A stretch of 64,000 nucleotides of DNA from Prorocentrum cordatum (GCA_963575745.1 CAUYUJ010012747.1:388378-452377); one strand, 5' to 3'; counted from the first letter of the stretch, positions 1 to 30,700 are shown. Notes: generated by a model not told the origin, from the letters alone. Translations and numbers: made by a program.

Positions 1-16635
<16,635 letters not shown>

Positions 16636-18125
16636 CTACTTGCCCTTGGCCTTCTTCTTCTTCGGCTCCTCGGGGCAACGGGGGAGGGGGAGATGGGAGG
16701 GGTCGGGGGAGGCGACGGAAGGCGCAAGGCCGCCCCGAAAGAGGGGGAGGGGGCGAGGGAAACGACCCCCCTCATCCTCTACGGTCTCGCATGGCAGAGT
16801 CGGCCCGAAGATATCGGCGTCCAGGAGCCACTTGCGCTCCTGGACGCCGACGGCAGGAAAGAGGCGGAGGGGCTGGAGAGCCAGGGATGAGGGGGAGGGG
16901 GGAAGGGACAGTAAGGGGGAGGGCACCTCGGATACCCCCCAGCTGGCCCCTGAGACAACTACCCTCCTCCTCCACCTCTGGCCACCCTCATCGAAGATCG
17001 CCGACGGTGGAGGGGAGGGGGAGCTGGGCGGCGGTAGCTTTGGTGGCATCGCAGTCCTCTGGCACGCTGTTGTGCCTGACCAGCTCCTTGCCGTCGCGGA
17101 TGGTCGCCACGGCGCGCGATACCTTCATGTCGATCTGGCGCTGGATGCCCGACTCCACCCACTGCTGGGTCATCATGCGCAAGTTCTCCACGGAGTGGGG
17201 CTTCGGCGCCTTCCCGAACTGCGTGACCTGCAGGGGCACCCAGTCGTCGAGGACGGCGTAGACCGCGTGAAGGACAGACACGAGACGAATCACCCGCTGG
17301 CACGTAGTCATCTGCGACATGCCTTCCACCACCACCAACTCGTAGTCGCCGCGGTCGCCCGCTGTGAAGCAAGCGCGGGCCTCCCACTCTCCGTTCGGGA
17401 ACGTGGCGTAGATCGACTTGTTGACCCAGCAGCTCTGAAGGTACCAACCCGTGATCTCACACGGCTCAGGCTTGATGCCGCTGAAGAGGCCCTCACCCCA
17501 CAACATGCCAGCTGCCCACTGCTGGATGTCCTCCATCGTCGGCTCGCACGTGTACCCTAAGCCTGGGTTCAGGCCATAGTCGTCGTCGTACGGGTTGTTG
17601 AAGCCGCTAGGGTTGTTCACGGGGCCCTTCGCCACGGTCTGGCCGATGTCCCACGGCTCGCACGCGCGAAGCTTGCCCGCCTTCTGAAACTCCTGCGGCG
17701 GAGACGGAGGAGCACGAGGGAAGAGGGGGGGCTCAGGGGCAGCCGATGGTTCGGGGCGCCAGCGAGGACACCGCGGTGCACCTCGGCGGCGCATCGACCC
17801 ATCGGCGGCCCCCGAACGATAATGCAGCGGTGGGAGGGTGTCGGAAAACATCTCGCCAGATGCCTTGAGATCGACCATCCTCCACCCCCGATGTCCTCCC
17901 TCCTCCCCCGACGCTCCCCCTTCCATGCTGCGTCCACCCCCTCCTCCCCCACCGCGCCCACCCCAAATCTCTCCACTCCAAACCGCGGCCCGCTTCGTCA
18001 GACCCCCGCGGACGGGGGCTCGTCGGGCGGGGTCATGGCATATAGCGGATGCCTCAACTTCGAAATTCCTCCTCGGCACGGCCGAGCTCCTTCAGAGAAA
18101 AGCGCGAACTCGTCGCCACGGCCAT
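16636..18125 (-). CDS. Unknown-function protein, 4 exons, about 265 aa, lysine-rich C-terminus
   Basis: Exons: 18125-18072, 17692-17039, 16839-16783 and 16668-16636, all phase 0. Exon 1 begins MAVATSSRFSLKELGRAE. Exon 2 (218 codons) carries nearly all of the protein, including CEPWDIGQTVAKG, GLGYTCEPTMEDIQQW and ITGWYLQSCWVNKSIYATFP. Exon 3 carries WLLDADIFGPTLPCET, and the tail is EPKKKKAKGK then TAG. Introns start GA (or GAG repeat-ambiguous), GC and GT. No signal peptide or membrane helix is evident; the cysteine and tryptophan spacing suggests a folded globular domain, and the basic tail could be a nuclear or nucleolar signal. I do not recognise the family. It sits 482 bp downstream of the 18-exon gene, and its stop codon is immediately followed by the transporter ATG. 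The alternative donor GTAGAT overlapping the stop could in principle fuse this frame to transporter exon 2 in the same phase. Confidence 0.68.
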
Positions 18126-18607
18126 GGACCCGCACCGCGGCCCCGCCGAGCCCACTCTGGAGGGGGGGGGGGGGGGGAGCCGATGCCTCACGAATCGAAT
18201 CGGCTGCGGGGCCCGCCGCGCATTCATATGCCTGAGACGCATAGCCTGTCGACCAACTGGGGCGAGGGGTGCGATGCTAGACGGGCGGGGCGGGGCCGAG
18301 AGAACTGCGCGAGTGCGGGGGGAGGTGGTATTCCGAGCAAAGGGCCAATATTTCGGAGGGCGGGGTAACCGTGAGCCATTTTTCCAAACAGGAGAAGGGC
18401 GACGGTCTGGCGGGGCATAGCTGCGCCCCCTTAAATCCGAGCCCGAGCACGCGCTGGCAACGGCCGTCCCAACGGCAGCTGCAACCTGGGAAAACCCCCC
18501 CACTCCCAAAGGGCGAAACGCTCCGAGGCGAGATCCAAACACGATGTTATCAATATATATTCTGGGTGTACTCTTAAAGGTTATTCGTTCAAGTGGACCC
18601 GAAACGC

Positions 18608-21600
18608 CTAGTCGAGCAGCCCTGGGATGGGGCACGCGGTGTGGGGCTGCCTGTGGTGCTCTAAATAGCGCACCCAAGCACGTTTCATGATGCACTTGAG
18701 CGCCATGAGCGAATTGCCCCCGAACTGGGCCCAGGTGCAGCTACCCCTGTGAAACAACTCTGGCTGGTGAAAACACCAGGCTCCGCCTGTGTTATTCCTC
18801 CAGATATAGCAGCCTGGAGGAAAAAAGGCCTTGGCCTTCGCCTGGGAGCAGTCGTCGCCCTCGTTGGGCTCGCGGTCGGGGTACTTCATCTTGTAAAGCG
18901 GGTGCTTCTTGTTGTTGACGCTGGCCGCGGGCTTGCCGTAGACGGCGGTCTGGAGAAGCTTTTGTCAGCGAGCTACCTCCTGCTCCTACCTGCTCCTCCA
19001 ATCTTCTCCTCCTCTCATTTCCTCATCCTGCGACCTCCTCATACCTCGTCCCACTGCCTCATCCTCGTACCTGCTCATCCTACCTCCTCCCCCTGCCTCC
19101 TCCACCCGCATCCTGCCCCGCCCTCCCACCTCATCCTCCCATTTCCTCGCCCCGCCTCCTCCGCAGATCTCCCCTTCCGAGTTTCCCCCATCCGACCCCC
19201 TCCTTCTCCTCCTACTGCCCCTCCTTTCTCCCCGTGTCCCCTCCTCCACCTCCCTCCCCTCAGTGCCCCCTCCTTATACCTCCTCCTCCGACATCGTCCT
19301 CCTATCTCATCCACCATACCTCCTCCTTCACCCTCCTTTTCGCCTCTTCCCCATCCCTCCCCCTACTTCCTCCTCCCTCGAACCCCGACCTCCTCCTCCT
19401 CCTACCTCCTCCGGTGGCCTCTTCCTCCGAACTCCTCGCCCTTCCCCCTCTTCCTACATCCTCCTACACCCTGCTCCCTCTACCTCTCCCTGCCGCCCTG
19501 CCGCCGCCCGTCGCCGCCCACTCCGGTGGCCGGAACGGCGGCCCGCGGCGAGGGGAAAAGGCGGGGGGGGGGAGACGCTGGGCGAGACGCAAGAGGGGGC
19601 TTCCGCGGGGGGCGAAGCGTGAGAGGCGGCAAAAGGCGAGGCAAATTGGAAGACGAAGGCGGCGGGCTGCGGGAGGGGGGAACGGGCGGCCGAAGGACGA
19701 AAGGGGAGCAGGGCGCAAACGTGGAAAGGGAAATGAGGCTGGCGCAGGCGGGGGAGCGGGGGCGACGGCGGGGGGAGGGGGAGTACTTGGGGGAAAGGGG
19801 GGAGCAAAGAAGAAGCAAATGACAACGGGGAGGAGAAGGGAGACGAAGGGCGAAGGGCATGGGAGTGCGACGGGGAGAAGGAGGGGGAGGGGGAGGGGGA
19901 GGTGGGCATGACATGTTTACACGCGCGCGCTGTTACTCATGCAGGGGAGAGCAGGGGGAAGAGGGGGGGGGCGCGGGGAAGAACGGGAGGAAGGGGTGGG
20001 GGAGGGAGGGACGGGGGGGGCGAGGGGAGATGGAGGCACGTCATGACATGCACATATACTGCGCGCAACAGCACGCGCGCAGTGTATACGCGCGGGCGTC
20101 ACACGTGGAATGCCTCGCGCTTGCACCGACCATGGGCTCGGCCCCGACCATGGGTCACCAACCGTGCGGCACCGACTTCAGGGCACCGCATGGGGCACCA
20201 TAGGGCACCAACCATAGCTGCTCAGCGCCAACCATAAATTACCAACCACAGGGCACCGAACCAGAGTGCTCGGAACTCCATGCCCCCGATCATAGAGCAC
20301 CATGCATAAGGCAGCAGCCACAGGGCGCCCACCAATGGGAAATAGTCACGCGATATGAACACGATTGTTCCGAGCAAAGAACACACATCATAACGTGAAT
20401 ACAACTATAATATTCCTCCCACAGAACACCGACCGCACATGACACCATTCATAACTTGAATGCAACTAGAATATACAAACCTGAATACAACTATTATATA
20501 CCCTCACAGAACACAAATCATAATGTGAATACAACTATAAAGTACCACAACACATAACTGGAATACAACTATGGTGTACCCCTACGACGGCGCGCGAAAC
20601 AGGACAGAAAGCTGCGCGTGGAACTTCGCCGTTGCCGCCCGCGACCACGGCAACGCTGTCGTTCGCGGAGCTGGCCCGCGAAGGAAACAACGCGCGCCAG
20701 GGCGTCCGCGCCCGAGCGTTTCCCGCGCCTTCCCCTGGGCGCCGATGCGGGCCCAATCACCGCCCCCTCCGCCACTCTTGCCCGCGCCCCTCGCGCGCGC
20801 GTCCCCCGCCGTTTCCCCGACAGATGCAGCCCCCCAAGCACGGCGTTCCCAGCCCCGCCCCCGCGGCGCCGCCCTCCCCCCAAGTCAACCGCCTCTCCCC
20901 GCCCCTCCCCCCGCCGCCCCCCCCCCCCCCGCCCCCTCCCCGCGTGCCTCAAATCTCCCGCTCCTACCGCCCACTCGCGCGCGTCGCCGACGGATTGGGC
21001 GTCGCCTCCGAAGCCCTCGTCCGAGCTCACGGGCCCCGCGCAGCGGGCGCGCCAGCCACTGTACCCATGGCATTCTTCTTCGGGGGCCCCGCGGCTCCGC
21101 GGCCCCCGCGGCCCCCGCGGCCCCGCGAACTTGCCCTGGAGATCTTCGGCAGGCGGCCCCCGCGGCGCTCCTTGCGCTTGGCGATCCAGCGCCATCTGGG
21201 ATTGTACAGCAATCCAGGCGCGTACTGGACCGAGGTCTCCGTGGGGAGCCTGGCACTGCATCCTGGTGAAATGCTTCGCCTTGCGGCGCCCCCGCGCGGG
21301 GGCGCGCGGCGAGAGTTTCGCGGCTGACGCGAACGCGGCGGTCAACAACGCGTCGGCGGAGGACCGAGCGCCCGCCATGCAATCGCGGGTGGCGGGCCGC
21401 CCAGATGCCCGTCGCGTCGGCTTCGAGCCGCAGTGGGACGTCTCCACTGGCGGGAAACTCCCCGATCCAGTTTCCCGCGAAGCATGTCGTCGACTGCGTC
21501 GTCGAGCGCGACACCGCTGCGGGAAATGCTGGAAATGCATGGAAGCGGCGCGGGAAATGCACGGCGCGCCCGAACGGCGAAATGAACTGGCCAGACGGCG

Positions 21601-24600
21601 ACAAAGCGCGCAAGCAACTGACCGACAAGGGGATGGGGAGGGAGGGGACCATGGGGGGCCGTCGCAGATTGCGCCCGCCCCCTTTGCGTCGGGGAGCGAC
21701 GCCGACAGCACGGGCGCGGCGGCGATCCCCCTGCGATTGCGCGAAACGTCGGGGTCTGCGCCGATTTCGTCGTCGTCGGGTCGTCGTCGTCATCGTCGTC
21801 GCCGCTGCCGCCGCCGCCGCCGTCGCCGTCGTCGCCGTCGCGGTCTTCGTCGTCACCGTGGTCGCTGTCGTCGGCGGCGGAACCCCTGCCCTTCCGAGGC
21901 CCGCATCTGGGGCGACGAAATCCCCATGGCCGCGGAGCACCCCGCGCTGCTTCTCGCGGCCTCGATGGTGTCGCACAGGGCGCCAAACAGATCTGCAGCC
22001 CTGGAAGCCGTCGGGGCCGCTCCGCGCCCGACCCGCGCGCGCCCCGCGAAATCCTGTAACGGCGCCGCGCCTCTGTGCCACTGGCTCCGCAGCCAAGCCG
22101 CCGTTTCGCGGGCGACTGCGGGGCCATGCCCGCCTCGTCCACGACCAAGGCGTCGTCTGCGCTGCATGTGACGCCCGACTGCATGAGAAGCGCGCCGCGC
22201 CTCATTCGCCCGCCCCGCTGAAAACAAGCGCGCCGTGCAGCCGTCGGCAGCGTTGCCGATGCAACCCTTGAACGAGTGGGCGACCACGCTGATGCGCTCC
22301 CGCGTGTACGTGCCCACCGCGTGGGCCAAGTTGCCGTCAATGACCCGCGCGCGCCGTTGTCGACGCATGCGCCCCCGTGGAGGCGTCGGCCCGCGGCGTC
22401 GGACACGACGCCCTCGGCCTCTGCCGCCCACGAAAAGGTAGTTGACAGTCTCGTCGCAGCGCGACGGGGGCGCCCGCGGCGGCGAGAGGGCGCGCGCTTG
22501 GAGGCGTCTCCGCCGCGGCGACCGCCCGCCTGCAGGATTGCCGCAATGACAGCGGCGCCCCGCTGCGTGCGCGCGCCCAATGCCAGCGCCATGCGGCGCC
22601 CTCCTGCCTGACACTTGCGCCCCGCAGCAGCGACCGACGGGGGGGAGGGCAGGGGGGAGGGGAGAGGAGGGGGGGGGAGGGGAGGGGGAGGGGAGGGGAG
22701 GGGAGGGGGAAGGGGAGGGGAGGGAGGAGGGGGAAGGGGAGGGGAAGAGGGCGGGGGAGGAGCACGGCGTCGACAAAAATGCTCTTGAGGGGAGAAGGCA
22801 AGGCGCGGGATTGCGAATCGACTAGCAAACGGCGCCAATTCGCGCGACGCGCGCGCGAGCCCACTCGGGCAAGCTGCGCGTCGTACGTTGCGCGCCACTC
22901 GGGCCCCGACAAGGTTTCGTGCGCCGAATTCACTGGGTCGCACTGGCCTGTGGAGCCTCCTTTGTCGGGGTGGCCGAAGAATCTGGAGGCGCCCGCGCCT
23001 GCAACCAGAATGCGCCCTCAAGCTCAGTTTCGGCGCGGCGCGTTCGCTCTCGCCGCGGGCGCGCCACCAGCCGCGCGGGCTCTGCGGCGGCTCTCGTGGC
23101 CGAGGAGCTCCGCCAAACTCCGTCCCGCCCTCGCGGGAGGCCGAAATACTTGGAGTGTATACTTCCATTGAAACGGCGGCGCGCCCCGCGCCGCCCTCGG
23201 CGCCATTGGAATTGGGCGGCAACGGGGCGATGGCGACTTGGGAACGGGGCGGCGCGAGCCCAGCGGGCGGCGAAAGCTCCTGGCGGGTGGCCTTCCAGAT
23301 GATGAGCAAGGGCTTGGTACCCCCGCCGCGCTCCGCCTTCGCATCACTGGGAATGCGATCCTTGAACACCTTGATCGCGCGAACTCTGAGTCCTCGTCCT
23401 CGATGTACCCGAAGTCCTTGAGGGTGTCCGCAGCCGCGCAGCGGCCGCCGCCATTCGCCGCTGCCGCGCGCGCGACGAGCGCGGCGCCCCACGAGCCGCC
23501 GCGCTTGGCACTGAAACAGCCAAAAAGACATTCAACGGCCACGAACGCCACGAGCGCGAGCGCCGCAATGTCGGCGAGCTTACTCTGGCGCACGTCCGCC
23601 CCAGACTTGTCCCCGTCTGGGAACACCGCAAAGCTGCCCCCGCTGTACTCGCCGAGCGCCGTGATCATGGAACCCCCACGGTTGTTCCGATCACTGTGGC
23701 GTCGGCTGGCCGTCTTGTTGGCCAATGCGGGCATGGGGAATGCGGGCATCACGCGGGCTGCCAACCTGCTGAGAAGCGCAGCTATCATGGGCGAGCCGAA
23801 GAGCCCGCCGAATCGCCCCACTAAGTTCCGCGCGAACAAAGACGGGCGGCAGCAGGGAAACCCGACGCGCGGCGACGCGACCCCCGCCCCCTCCCTCGCC
23901 CCCCCCCCCCAAATGCTTCATATAACTGAATACAATCACCGCGCGCCGTCCTCTAACGCGCCCCCCCGCCCCAAGCTGGGCGGCCCCACAGGGGGCCCCG
24001 CGCCGCGCTCTTCCGCGCGCACCGACGCCCCCCCCCCCCCCCCCCGCGCGCTCCACCGCGCCGCGCGCCTCGTCGAAACCCTGCAGTCACGAGTACACTG
24101 CGCGTGCCCCGTGCCCTCCTCGCCCCCCGCGCCGCCCTCGCGTCGTTTGGCGCGCGACTGGGGGATAGGGGGAGGAGGGGGGAGAAAGGGGGGGGGGGGA
24201 GGAGGAGGACGGGGGGGCGCCAAACCGCACATCGGCGCAGCAGGCCGCCCCTGCAGCACCGAAACTTGCGGGATATGCTACGCGGGAGACCAGACGCGCC
24301 CTGACGCGAACGCGCGCTTTTGGTTCGGAGCTCGGCAATAGGCGGTGCTCAGCTGCAGGGAAGCGCAATGCCACCCCCACGAACGCGTTGGGGAACGCAG
24401 GAATACCGCGGGAGAATGCGCGCAAGGGGAATTGCACAGGCAATAGGCGTCGCGACGCACGAGCGGGAATAAATTACTGGCGGGCCCCGACGACTCGGGA
24501 GCCCAGCGGAAGACCTCGCCCTGACCCGCTGCGGGCACGCGACACTAAGAACCCAACGGCGGACCTTGCCCTGGCCCGCGGGCGGGAACGGGGGGGGGCT

Positions 24601-24705
24601 GGCGGGCGTGCACTTTGCGGGAAACGGACGTTGTTGTTCACATAAGCACGCGCGAATTGCAATGCAAGCAGGCCCATGCCGCGAGGGCGCGCGACGACAA
24701 CGCAT

Positions 24706-24736
<31 letters not shown>

Positions 24737-27700
24737 CGACGGCGACGGCGACGGCGACGACAACCAGCAGGGCGGCGAGACCGAAACCGAGGTCCCGAGG
24801 GGGGCGGCCAATCGAAGAACCCCAAAAGCGGCCACCCCTGGCTCGCGCAAGCCATGCCCTTCCCACTCCTTATCCCTCAAACCCCCTCCCCCGTGATCCT
24901 CCTTCCTCCCTCCTCCACATCCCCCCCTCGTCCCCGCCCTCGTCCCCCCTCCCCCCCTCTTCCTCATCGTGCTTCCTCTCAACCATGCCTCGCCATCCCC
25001 CCTCCCCGATTCCTCGTCCTTCCCCTGCCGAGTCCTTCCCCGCCCCCCTCCTCCTCCCCCTCATCCTCCCGATCCCCCACCCTCTGGCCACGGGCGCTCA
25101 GCTCCGCTTCAAACCCCGAGGGCCGCCCCCCCCCACCCCAGGTACAAAGCCCATGGTGCAATTCATTGTGAGATTGGCATGTGCGTTATGTTGCGCGCGT
25201 GCCGTTGCGTTGAGTGCGTTGCGAATGCGTTGCGTTGGGTGCGGTGTGCTGAGTGTGTTATGGCGGTTGTGTTACTATGAATGTGCTATGGTGCGTTGAG
25301 TGTGTTATTGTGCGTGCGTGAGTGTGCGTGATATGTGTGTTATCTTATGTTGTGCCGCGTTACGGTGAGTGCGGTATGTTGCATGCATGTTTCCTGCGTT
25401 GCACGTGTACTCTATTGCGTTGTGCAGTGCTGGGCTTTGCTGCGTTGCATTTTGCCACATTGCCTCATTACTTATGGCGTCGTACTCGCGCGCCAGGCCG
25501 ACGTATCGCGTTTGCTGCCTGTGCCCATGGTCGGTGCGACACGCGCGCGCGCTCATGCCGTGCATACCGCATGCATGAGAAGAAGCGGGAGTGAGGGCGG
25601 GGGGAGGGGTGAGGAGGGGGGAGGGGGGGCGATGGGAACAGGGCAGGGGGAGGGCGCGGCAGGGAGGGTGCGGGGGGGAGGAAGGAGATAGCGAGGGAGG
25701 GGGCGAGGGCGCGGGAGGGGGGATGGGGGAGGTCAAGGGGAGGGCAGAAAGGGGGCGAGGGGCAAGGGGCAAGAGGGCAAGAGCGAGGGCAAGTGGCAAG
25801 AGCGAGGGCAACTGCGCGGAAGGGGCAGCAGGGCAAGCGCGAGGGCAAGAGGGCAAGAGCGAAGGGGAGAGGGCAGATGGGGGTGGCAAGGGGCAAGAGC
25901 GAGGGCAACTGCACGGAAGAAGAAATGTCCTTCCACAGAGAGTAATCGCCCATGAACTCCGTCCGCATGGCCTTCTTAGCCTTCGCCGCCGTCGCCTCGG
26001 TGCGAACTTCCTCGCTGACGGTGTGGTCGAAGAGGTCGGTGATCCACTCCAGCGAGATGATCTCGGCAAGGCCCTCCTCGCGGTCGCAGTGGCCCACGCG
26101 GGCGAGGAAGGCGGCGCCCATCAACTCATTGTTGTTGCCAGGCAAGATCTTATCGCAACAAACCTGCAGCAATGAACACACAGACGTACTCGTGTAAGCC
26201 CAATCGTTCAAATCACAGAGCGCCTTGAGGAACGAAATGGGTAAATCCCAGAAGCCCTGCGAGCACGCGAAGACGAGGAGCGGCATCCCAGGGCCGCTCT
26301 TGACGATGCCAAGGCTGAGCTCCCCGCACGCGTGGCCAGCCTCTGAATGGCGACAGGCACTAGCAAACCGCAGAGCGCCTCCTCCTACATCCTCCTCCTC
26401 CTCCTCCTTCAACTCCATCCTCCTTCCCCTCCCCCAGCCTCGTCCTTCCTCCTTCAACTCCTCCTCCTCCTCCTTCAACTCCTCCTCCTCCTACATCCCC
26501 CCTCATCCTTCAACTCCATCCTCCTCCGCCTCCTCCTCCTCCTTCAACTCCATCCTCCTCCTCCCCCTCCCCCTCCAACTCCATTCTCCTCCTGCAGCCT
26601 GAACGTCGACGACGCGGGTGGGAAGGCCGGGGCCCTCGAACTTGGCGAGCTCACGGCGCACCGCGATCTGGAGCGGAGACGCCCACTCTGCCTTCGCGGC
26701 AGTCCAATCCTCTGGCTTCAAGATGACCTTGAACTCGCGGTGCATGGCGGTGTTCACCCTCAGCGTGCCATCCCCGTCCGCCGTCAGCGGCCACAGCACC
26801 GCCAGCGAGTCGTCGATGGTGCCCATGCTGAGGAACCAGTCCGCCGCGTCCTTCTGCTTCACGAGGGCCCCCGCCCTCACGAGCTTGCACAGCCACTTCC
26901 GATCCAACAGGTGCATCGAGCCGCACGCGTGGCTCTGGCGGAGCACTTCGATGTCGGTATACGGCTGGGACGCGCCGTCGGCGCGAGGCGAAAACCACTG
27001 GGCATCCTCGTAGGTGGACACTTTGTGCAACCCCAGGGCCTCCGTCTCTGGGCACATGTACTTCCGCTGGACCCTCGGCTTGAAAGCGCTCGGCTCCAAG
27101 CAGGCCGCCCTGGTCGGGATGATGCCCGACGCGTCCAACTTCTCGAAGTGGTGCGTTTTCTCGATGGTGGCGCTGTCGATCGCCACGGCCATTGTCGACA
27201 TTGGAGCCGACAGCGTGTTGGGCTGCAGGTCGACGCGCCGCTTCGACTTGTTGAAGATGTCCTCGACGATCTGAGACGCGATGAGGCGCGACGCCGCCCT
27301 CTTGACGTGCTCCTGGAGCCTGCGCGAGAAGGGATAGGAAGAACTGGAATGCGAGGAGGAGGTGAGTGGGGGGGGGGGGGATGAGGATGGGGCCGGATGC
27401 GAGGGGGGTGAAATGAGCGGGCGAAAAAAAAGGCCTCGGCGTCGCTGCCCAGCCCTCCTGCGCAACGCACCTCAACAACTGCTGGGTGCAGACCTTCTGG
27501 AAGAGACTCCTGCCGACCATGATGGCCGCGCCGTCGAAGACGCACTTCTGCAAATCTGTGAACAGGGTGTAATCGCGCCTCAGCTCTGTCAAGAAAGACG
27601 CCGCGGTGGACGGGCTCAGCAGGAGCACCTGGCGCCGCGGGTACCCGTGCGAGAACGTCATGTTCCGCTTGCAGTGCTCCAGCACCAGGGAGCTCACCAG

Positions 27701-30700
27701 CGCCCCGAGCTTCTCCGCCTGCACGTCGTTCTCGACCACCCGAGGGTCTACGAGGCTCAAGCTGGCGGCGGGCCAATTGGTCACGATGCCCATGCCCTCG
27801 TAGAACTTACGGCTGAGGAGGACTTGGGCCGACAGGCGCTCGCAATGGTACATCTCCCCCCTCATCATCTTCATCTCGAACTTGATGGTCGCGTCCTGGC
27901 TCCGCAACTCCGCGTTCTGCCTTGCGCGGAGGGGGGCGGGGGGGGGGGCCGAAAGGGCGGGGGGTGGACGGGGAGGGGGGGCGCGGAGGGATGAGCGAGG
28001 GGGGAGGAGGGGGAAGGGGGAATAAGTAGGCGGAGGGAGACAAGCAACGAGGATGAGGAGGAGCGACGAGGGCGAGACAACGAATGGGGAGGGTCGGGAA
28101 CAGGAGGCGAAAGGAACGCGAGACGGGATGGGGGAATGATTGACATGAGTGAGGATGGGAAGAGGCGGGGCAGGAGGGGCGCGTGAGCGACGGGACATGT
28201 GAGATGAGAGGGAAGGGAGTGGACTGAGGGGGATGCGAGCGGGGGGAGGGCGAGAAGGAAAGATGGGAGGGAGAAGCGGTGGCCGCCCGCCCCATCACCC
28301 CTCCTCCACCACCCCCCGCCGTACTCCAATCCTTCTCCTCCTCGTGCTCCAATCGCCCTCCCCCCCGCACTCTAATCCCCCTCCTCCCCGTGCTCATCAT
28401 CCTCCCCAAGCCTGCTGTGGAAAGCAGCCGTGCTGGACAGCACGTTGACCACGACCCTCATCGTGTGGTAATTGGGCAGCGACCCATACATGAACGCAGC
28501 CTTGTCGAGTTGGTTCGCGCAGCCCGCGTCCCACGGCTCCTTCCCCGATTGCTTGAGCGTCAGCTTCGAGCCCGCGGGAAGATCTGGATGCGGCGCTGGA
28601 ACGGCATCAGGCTGCTTCGGCCCCTGCAACCTGTCCGTCCCCTTGAAGCCGAGGCTCAGCGCGCCCACGTTGAAAATGTAAGCGCGCAAGGAGAACCAAG
28701 AAATGCAACGCTTGGCGACGACGATCGGGCACTGAAACTTGCCGAGGTGGACCTTCTGGCCCTTGGCCGTGAGCAGCCTGTGGTTCTTCAAGTCCTTCCA
28801 GAAAGCCTCGACGGCGTGCTCGGTCGAGAGGTCGACCTCGAGACTACCACCGAAGCCCCAACGTACCCTTCGGCAGAGGGGCCGTACAAACGACAAAACA
28901 TGCTCTCGCAATTGCCCTAAACTGGAATGGCTGCGCCAGGGCACCTGCAGCAAAACCGCGCCCCCGCCCGCAGAGGGGGCAACGCTGTCGGGGAGGGGGG
29001 GGGGGGGGGAGAGGGGCGGGGCGCGCCGTCCCCCAGGGGGGGGGGCAACTCCTGGAATTACTATCTGCAGAAGGCGATGGCCCTCTCATACCTCGTAGAC
29101 CTCGAATGGGAAACAACTGCGTCGCACTGACACTCGATGGGCACCGAACCCGAAAGGACGGCGCAAGCGCGGGCCACTGAGCTATAATTGGGCCCCCCAA
29201 GTGCCCCGAACTACCAGGACAGCTGCAGCTGAACACTGGGGGCCCCCGAAACCCTGAGGGGCTCACTTCACCTGATATATCTCCGAAAAACCCAGTGCAC
29301 AAGAAAGGTCACAGAGGGCCCTGGGCTCAAAGTCTGAACACATGGGGTATAACAAACCACGTGCACCCTACAGGGTAGCGGCTACAACACCTGAGGGGGC
29401 ACGCGCCGCGCGCCACTCCATGCCGAAAAGCGAGGGGGGGCGGCGGCGCACTCAGGCCATGCACCCCCATGAACCATGTCCTAACGTGCATCCCGCGACG
29501 GGGGGAAGGGGCGAGCGGGGGGAGCGTGGGGGGGCGAGCCCAGTCGGTCGGCCTCGAAGCGCAAGCACTGCGAAGGGGAAGCCGAGGTCCCAACCCCCTC
29601 CCCCGTGCCCTGGGACACCCGCCGCTGCCGCGTCAATTGCAACCCCGTCGCACGTCGGTCATCTGTTTCCTAATGTTCGGCAAGTAGAACTGCCACAGGT
29701 GATCGTTGGCCGAGCTGTGGCAGGAGGTCTGGTGGTTGACCACGGCCTCGCGTAGCTGACGAAGCCGAGGAGGAGATAGCGTAGACCCATGGCCACAGTT
29801 CGCAGCCCCAGACATGATGACCAGCCACCGATAAAGACCTGAATTCCTGGGGGAGCACCCGCAGAAACCCCGATGTCCATTCGGGCTTGGGGGCCCGAGG
29901 GGGGAAGCCCGAGCAGGCGCCGACCACTCCCTCCCCCTCCTCCTCTTCACATTCCCTCCGCTCCCCCCACCCAGCAGCCCGATGGCGTCTACCCTGGGGG
30001 CGCGCCCCCCTCGGCCCCCAAATCCGACACCAGGCCACGACGCCCCAGACTTGAAACCCCTCTACCGAAGAGCCCCCTTGCTACAGTTATTCAGAGAATG
30101 GGACATGTCGTAGTCGCACTGGATGTTAAGATCCTTAAGGCAATAGCTCAGGAAGTGGTCGGCGCAAGTAGTATCAGGCCCAGCGTCTGGGCTAAGGCTG
30201 AGCAGGGGCCAAGTGAAAGGATCCCCGACGAGCTCACCAGCCTCATTTCGAGGGACCCTGAAATGATGAAGAGGAACTCCCAGGCCCTTCAGCTGGTTGT
30301 CCAGCATGCGGATCATCCAAAAGGTTTTCAAACGTTTCCGCTTCTTGGGAGGCCTCACGTCGTCCCCCTGCTTGAGAACCTGGCCGAGCTTGCGTTTCAC
30401 CACCGTCCTGGAAAGCAAACCCGAAAGCCGACAGAAGCTGGAGGAGAGAGGGGGAGAACGAGGGAGAGAGGATAGGAGTGATAGAGTGAGGGAGGGAGAT
30501 CAGGGGGAGGAGGGGGGCCGAGTGGCCCCGATCCCTCCGACCCCCTCACCCCTCCGACAGTCCCACCTCGACCTCCGTCCTCCGATCCTCCTCCACCTCG
30601 GGGCCCCATACCTCTCTAAGCAGACTCCCTGTCTTGCCGACCTCCTCCACCTCCTCCTCCACCTCCTCCTCCACCTCCTCCTCCACCTCCTCCTCCTCCT

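Larger units (their letters stand above)
18959..25929 (-). other. 7.0-kb intron 17 of the large gene, with nested CpG-rich block
   Basis: This lies between exons ending GDYSLWK and beginning LLQTAVYGKPA. It holds C/T-rich and G-rich low-complexity DNA (19.0-19.9 kb), short tandem repeats (20.13-20.58 kb), the CpG-dense block with dioxygenase motifs (20.6-25.2 kb), a GCGTTG-rich stretch (25.2-25.5 kb) and a GGGCAAGAGCGAG tandem repeat (25.7-25.9 kb). Confidence 0.5.

Noticed and set aside
17700-18079. In-frame extension of gene E exon 2 to an upstream ATG at 18079
   Set aside because: The stretch is glycine/arginine/proline-rich intron-like DNA. The exon starting MAVATSS at 18125 splices in phase and continues the protein naturally.
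22130-22180. DALVVDEAGMA resembling a helicase Walker B motif
   Set aside because: Only one short motif in a CpG-rich frame, with no Walker A or other helicase motifs in order.
21342-23531. 729-codon minus-strand open frame
   Set aside because: CpG-rich DNA with few stops. The only family-like motifs found nearby (the TET/JBP pieces) lie in other frames, and the bulk is arginine/alanine/proline/glycine filler.
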